Below are positions 57,929 to 64,000 of a stretch of 64,000 nucleotides of DNA, piece after piece; within the stretch, counting starts at the first letter, position 1, and each line of letters starts with the position of its first letter. Origin of the DNA: Steromphala cineraria. Its lineage: Eukaryota; Mollusca; Gastropoda; Trochida; Trochidae. Made by a program: the position numbers and the translations under genes. Under the pieces are notes generated by a model that saw only the letters and a program-made list of their open reading frames with translations, searched no databases and had not been told where the DNA came from. The stretch lies in NCBI GenBank assembly GCA_916613615.1, contig OU744720.1:78581338-78645337 (forward strand), in the 5' to 3' direction.

Positions 57929-60853
57929 CAGAAAAAACAGCCAAAGCCGATGGACCTTTGAGTTGGCTACAAGAAAATCCCAAAATACTTTAGCCGGCGG
58001 CATGATCAAGTACAGGTATAAGTTTCTGTTTTCTTTGAGATTCCTTAAATCACTGTACATTATTTTTCTTGACAAAAACTAAATTAATTTTTTTCTCTAA
58101 AAATAATTGTGGCATCCAAATCTTCATTATCAAATTACATCAGTTCCTGCTCTATATGATATCAAAATTCAGTCAGAGGTCATGCATTTCTCAAAAACAG
58201 ATAATGACAATACCTTCAATTGGTTTCATTGACCTTGATAGATTGACTAGGTTAATGTGTATTGTCAAAATCTTCATATCCTCAATGGCATTTACAATCA
58301 TACTAATCCTAAGTCATATCTTTAAAACTAAGCAGCATGCTGTCACAGCTCAGACCATGCGGTCTCTCGCCTAACCGGACCAGATCTAATAAACTCAGCC
58401 AGAGTTTCCTCCCTTGGTAGACTTGAGTATCCAAAAACCAGCTCAAATCAATTTCGCATTTACGTTACAGAATTAGATATCCCAAAAAAATGAAAATTGA
58501 AACAAAAATTTTGAATAAACAATCATAAGTCATGATGATACATAGAGAAAATAGTTACTTTTACTTTCGATATGAAATTCTTAACCAGCTAAAATCTTAA
58601 TTGATGATATATGTATCATGCACTTCTATCAACATCTATGAAATGTGCATCTCACTGAGTGACTCTCAGAGTCCAAGAACTATAACCTCCTTCAGTACAG
58701 TTCCAAGCCTTCATGAACTATAAAATAATCTATCATTTCAAACTGTGTTCCACAACAGATATCGCTTGTTAAGATTAAGAGTTTTAACAATGCCCTAATA
58801 TCAGAAAATGCATGTTTGCATTATCAGATAAGATAAGCTAATAAACACAAGGCATGAATATGATGACGTCACAATGCTATGAGATCACTGCTTTATGAGT
58901 TTAGGATAGTTTTAATAGTTGCAATTGTAATGAAAAAATTATATGGATTATAAATAGAATCTCACCATCTTGTCTTCGGATAAAGAAATAGATTAGCCCT
59001 ATAGTTTTGTTCTGAACTGTTATAGTTAAAGCACGAGTACGAAGGCTGGTTTTGACTTTATAATAGTTCACGACAAAACTATACTTTATTGCAAAACACG
59101 TGGTTCTTAGGGCTACTCTATAACTTTTCTTATAGGTAAATATTAATTCGTTTAAGTTATTTCTACTCCAAAATATACACGTATTTGTTGTAGATCACAC
59201 ACGGCCGAGAATTGAAAATTATCGATAAGGGCCATGGCTTGTGACGTCAATGCTGATTGTTATTGACGTCATTGGCCATTGATTTATGATTTCAATTAAA
59301 ACTATACTGTATTGCGGGCACTCTTTGGCACTCTCGGCAAGCCTCGGATATTTGTTACTTCAACTTTTGTTTTTATATTTTTATTTGATATCAGAGGACA
59401 CTTTGGTGAAATTCTCTATGTAAAGAAGCATCATGGAATATAAATCCCCGATAGGGCACTTTTTCACAGCGTTTTGCAATATGAATTTTCAAAATGTACT
59501 TTCAAGACGTTATTATTTATCAATTCGTGCCTGTATGTACTGCCTACGTTAATATTAGGAAACAATTTATACCACTGAAGTATTTTGTCTATCCTTCCAT
59601 CTACAAATTTAATATGTTGTTATCCAATAGGAATGTCGAATTAATGAAGCGTGTTGCAATGTATATTTTCTACGCGACCCAATATCGTAAGTCTGTGGAC
59701 CATTGAAATGTGTACCAAGGGCCTATGGCCTACATGTACCATATGGAAATAAACATATTTATCAATATCCTTCAAGTAAACAATAGGTTTACCTTTGTAC
59801 ATGCCTGTAGAATACGAACAATCCGAAAGATGACGATATCTACACGTACAATGTATACAAGCATTATCTTGGTGAAGCATAACTAACGTGTGTGAGAAAC
59901 TGAAAGAAGGAGATCCTATTAAGCTCAGACATTTTGATGCACAGAGACCTTTGAGATCACAGGGAAACACAATACACAATACACAACTAATAATGATGCC
60001 TAAAACCCTGCAGAAACTAAAACTTGTTTCATTCCCCATTATTGCATTTCAAATTCATATTTTAACTTAAACGTAATGGAAGTGTTAATTTGTATGGTTT
60101 TATGAGGGGTTACATCGTTCACTCTGTTGTTTCTATTTCCCAAAGGCGAATTTACTCTTAAAACGTATGTAATATTCTTGTATGAATGATCAATATAAAA
60201 TAGTTTCATAAATTTATATATACCCAACGTATACAAAGTTTGGAGGTAAGAGAGAAGATTGAAGTTTATCAAAAACGTTGATGACAAATTGCATATTACC
60301 ATGAAACTACCTCTCTCGTTCTTGAGGTAATTGATTTAGGCGATAAAGAAAAAGAATCTTTCGATATTTTGATGAATCGTTAAATATTTTAATTTTATTT
60401 CAAACTGAAAATTATAACTTTTTTGTCCCTCAGTCTCACGTGTTAACACCAATGACTGTGAAGTGACGAATATTCCTCGCTAATCTCTGTACGCCTGATT
60501 ACACATTCACCAGAGGCGCAGTATAGATAGGATTGTGAGCGAATATATTTGTTGGAAACCTCTTGCAAAATTTTCAACCAAAGTTTGTTTAATCAACAAC
60601 AATAGTTTAAGTGTTTAAATTAAATTTGTATACTAAACTTCTTTTAGATTCGAATCATAACAATGATTTCTAATTTTGACGGAAATATATCAAATAAATG
60701 ATGAAAGAATGTGGATAATGTTTCTTTTACCTTAAGGGTATTTTTTGGGACAATAAGTTCGATTATTCCAGGCGACTGATTTCATAGTTTTGAGGCCACA
60801 AGCCAGAGAGATACATTTATACATCACACAAGGAGGGTAACTTCAGCTGGACA
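57929..60853. other. Intergenic stretch between the multidomain gene and the small peptide gene
   Basis: No exon that I can support. It contains an imperfect fold-back region (about 58985-59125, agttttgttctgaac pairing with gttcacgacaaaact) and several tgacgtca sites (58864, 59239 and 59261 regions). The right part should include the promoter of the gene starting at 60854. An alternative reading of the 57836 exon stays open to 58016 with a good donor, so 3' exons here cannot be excluded. Confidence 0.4.
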
Positions 60854-63800
60854 ATGGTGCATATACTCCTCTTTGTGGCGTTATTTACTCTGCCGGCATC
60901 GATACACTGTGAGTATAAAAACACTGTCCAAAATGAAAGATTTAAAATCACTTAAGTGAGATAATATTAATCAATGTTGAAGTGGTTAACTTCAACTGTT
61001 TAACCAGTTTCCATATGGTGATCGTCAAATGATAGGTAGTTTCAGATCGGTATAATCCACCTCACTAATCCCTTAAAACGACGTATACCACATTTTTTAA
61101 TCATTTCCAATTGAATTATTACAATAACTATAAATTTTGTCTTACTATATATTTAAAGTGCATACATATCAATATATTGGTTTTCCACATTTTGGTGGGT
61201 TTTTAACTTTACGACTTCTTTAAAAGCTAAAATCTTGACGCGATGAATTCCCGTACTAAAAGACATCCCAACGCCTTTGATTTTGTTATTCAATTTCATT
61301 CTTAATCTCCAAATGCTTAAATAAACGTACTGATTAAATGGCAGGGCATGCTTTCTTCATCTTCAAACTTTAACTTTCAGCAGATTCAAGGTTAGACTAA
61401 ATTTCAGTCTCTGAAATGAAAATACATATTAAATGCAGCTTTCTACTATTAAAATTGAAAGGAGCCCACTGAAGCTGTTCATTTTCAGAGACCCTGACAC
61501 TGCAGTGAGCTAGACTTGCTATAATGATATAGACTTGTTTGGGTCTTTAAAGATATTTTGTTTCAGGGGCTGTAAGACAGACTAATTGAAGATGTTTGAG
61601 AACGAAATGAAATGCATCTAGTGTTAAATTATCCTGCCACCCCAGGGTATTGAACAAGCAAAGCAAAGTGGATACAAATTCGTTCTGTATCAAGATTCTG
61701 TCAAATATTGATGGAAGTTCCTAGGTTAAAAAGTTGTACAAAATGAGTCACAAATTATATCGAAATTTCAACTGTTTAATTATCAATTTTTCTCCTTCTG
61801 TGTATCAATTAACGTTCTGGGAGCAAAGAATGAATTCTACATCAAATCATTTGTTTCAGTTTGTATTTCGTTTACCACTAATAAATTATAAGGTTTGTTT
61901 TTTTTTCCCTTACCTACTAACATTAAAAAGAAAAGGAACGCAAATAAAACGTGTAGCACTAATGAAAGTTTTTGAGGTTTAAACAAATCATTTTCATTAA
62001 AAGTCATATCCATTGTTGAAATAATATTTCAAGCAAACAGTAGTCACGTACTTCCGGTGGTTTGACGCATGCCCAAAGGCAAGTGTATGGAAGTTAGTTA
62101 GAAAACTCTTAATCTTCAGTGATGTGGAAATTGAGATAGCGACTTTTAAAGGAGTGGTTAGCCTGTTTAGGAAAACAATCTTATTCTTGAATATTTTATT
62201 TTGTGAAACCAATGTCAATGGAAACCATCCATTTTATTATATCCCCGACCAACTGTCGAGGGTATTAAGTAATACTGACTTTTCTGTCCGTACTTCCGTC
62301 TGTCCTACCTATATCGGAAAAAATATTCGTTCGATCGTTTTCAAATTTTGCACATTTCTTCTACCCTACTAGGAGGGATGCAGTGCGAAGTTACAACAAA
62401 TTTCTTTAATATTTTTTTCTCCAAATTTCCATGTTTTAAACTTAGTCATTTTCCAAAATCAGAATTTTCCGACCTGTTACGGAAAAACTGTTTATCCGAT
62501 TTGTAAAATTTTACTTACTAGGAGGGGTGCAGCGCGAAAAAACAACAAATTTCGTTATTATTTTATTTTTTTAAATTTCAATGGGTTGTAGTCATTTTCC
62601 AATATCAGAATTTGTCTGACTGATTGCGTAAAACTATTTATCCTAATGTTATTTTCAAATGTTGACACTTCTTTAACCTTATTGGGAGAGATGAAACTAA
62701 AATATGCAGAAAAGAAAAGAAAAGACTTTGAATGAATGACCAATTGCAGAAAAGAACATTCATTCTTCTCAATTCTTCTTTTTGGTGGGTCAAATGCTGT
62801 GCAAGAGACGTCTACATGGGAAGTGAAAAGTAATTCAGTTGGTCAGGGATGCACTATTGAGGGTATCAGTGAGCCACGCTCACTTTTTTAGGATTGAATC
62901 AGTGTATAAACAGGAACAACGTCTACGTGCTTACGAACGGTGGCTTTTATTTCTTGTAAAAAAGGATTTTATCGCCCAAGGCGTACATAACAGTTTCATA
63001 CTTAAACTAATCCACACATTGAGCCTAACATAGATGATAAGATATTATGTATGATTAACAAGTTTTTATATTTTGTGTATGATATTCACGAATTATTATT
63101 CGTGTTATTGAAGTGGTAAGTTTATTATCTAATACATACCAATAGATTGACATAGTTCAGTTGATTAAAATTGTTTTATGTGTTTGATGACTTGTGAATG
63201 ATTTAAGTGAGAGAGACAAACAAATCCAAAAGTTCTGCCAATAAAAATAAAGAACACTTTCATGTGACATATATAGTATTTAAAATGAAATTCATTTATA
63301 AGTAAATACATGTATAATAATTTCAAAAACCTAAAACTAAAAAAGAAGCAATGTCTATCAAAATCATTATGTTATATTTTCCAAATTTAAATGAGACTTA
63401 AGGTGCGTCACATTGTCCGGATTAAGATTAAATTGACAACTTCATCAAAATACTCTTACGGAAAAGTCCATACACCATTAAAGTCGGTGCTATACACAAG
63501 TATTATTTACTTTTGTTTCATGTTCTGTTAAAGATATTATTTCAAAATTAAATACACTATTCAACACAAAGCGTATTTCACTGTTATTACAGGCGATCTT
63601 CAATGCGAGGAGACTGGTCCTAGAGACAAATGTGATACATACGGTGAGTACAGAACCATACAATCCTCAATAACCAAAGGGGTATTCAGGCAATGTCAAA
63701 GGCATTTCATTTACTTCCATTCTTTCTTTTATATTTAATTGCCTCTTTTAATAATTAAAATTAATTTCATATTTGATTAAATTCTGCTTTTCGGCTTAAC

Positions 63801-63981
63801 CAACATGTATTCAGATTAACTTGTGGCAAATTGTTTCATTTTCGCCAACATCTCTTGATACCCTTTTTTAACTTCGATTTAATGGATTTACCTTATAAAA
63901 TTCCATCTTCATAATATTTGTACAGATCAATGCTGTTCCACAGACAATGAGATATGTTATCAAAGTCTCACCTCTTTATAA
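60854..63981 (+). CDS. Small secreted six-cysteine peptide, three exons
   Basis: Exons 60854-60908, 63593-63643 and 63926-63981 have canonical GT-AG borders and agree in phase (1, then 1), giving 53 residues ending at TAA. Exon 1 encodes almost exactly a signal peptide (MVHILLFVALFTLPASIH). The mature part, about 35 residues, has cysteines at 19, 23, 32, 38, 39 and 46 (C-x3-C-x8-C-x5-CC-x6-C). It is acidic and ends soon after the last cysteine. AATAAA overlaps the stop codon by one base (63981-63986). Phase-1 introns after the signal peptide and within the cysteine-rich part are usual for secreted peptide genes. The function is unknown: a hormone, defence or venom-like peptide are all possible, and nothing in the sequence decides. 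Confidence 0.68.
62237..62700. repeat. Dispersed repeat with three imperfect units of about 150 bp
   Basis: Three units share a core: ctaggagggatgcagtgcga (62369 region), ctaggaggggtgcagcgcga (62518 region) and a weaker ttgggagagatga (62683 region), each followed by a similar T-rich stretch. The leading part (ccccgaccaactgtcgaggg, ctgtccgtacttccgtctgt) resembles repeats that are common in bivalve genomes. It is in intron 1 of the small peptide gene. Confidence 0.6.
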
Positions 63982-64000
63982 ATAAAATATATATATACAA

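Overview
This is nuclear DNA from an animal. Genes are split into short exons by AT-rich introns with GT-AG boundaries, and the intergenic DNA is crowded with retroelements and small inverted-repeat elements. Repeat types familiar from molluscs and the domain content suggest a marine lophotrochozoan, most likely a bivalve. That placement is an inference from style, since no species marker is present. All gene models were built by eye, by requiring splice sites and reading phase to agree from exon to exon.

Layout. (1) 1273-13709, minus strand: a gene encoding a homeodomain-like N-terminus, an HMG-box-like region and a C-terminal chromodomain. A 575-bp tandem duplication copied part of one of its exons, and its introns carry a hAT-like MITE and a second inverted-repeat element. 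(2) 14290-20378: a 5'-truncated non-LTR retrotransposon, interrupted by a 91-bp MITE with a 9-bp target duplication and by a 2.7-kb LTR element (two 546-bp LTRs) lying on the minus strand. (3) 20890-21880: a 21-bp minisatellite. (4) 26250-29801, minus strand: a seven-exon gene for a secreted, beta-propeller-like protein built of two homologous halves. (5) 35423-57928, plus strand: a gene of at least 17 exons for a secreted multidomain protein (signal peptide, EMI, EGF-like, unassigned extracellular modules, fibronectin type III). Its 8.2-kb first intron holds a degraded DIRS-type retrotransposon with inverted termini, a Harbinger-like MITE and further DIRS fragments. Two of its exons carry apparent frameshifts. 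(6) 60854-63981, plus strand: a three-exon gene for a small six-cysteine secreted peptide.

The genes do not look like one pathway. The first encodes a likely chromatin or DNA-binding nuclear protein and the other three encode secreted proteins. The least ordinary items are the homeodomain/HMG/chromodomain combination with its mid-exon duplication, the small cysteine-rich peptide gene, and the nested and fold-back mobile elements. No CRISPR array, rRNA or convincing tRNA gene was seen.
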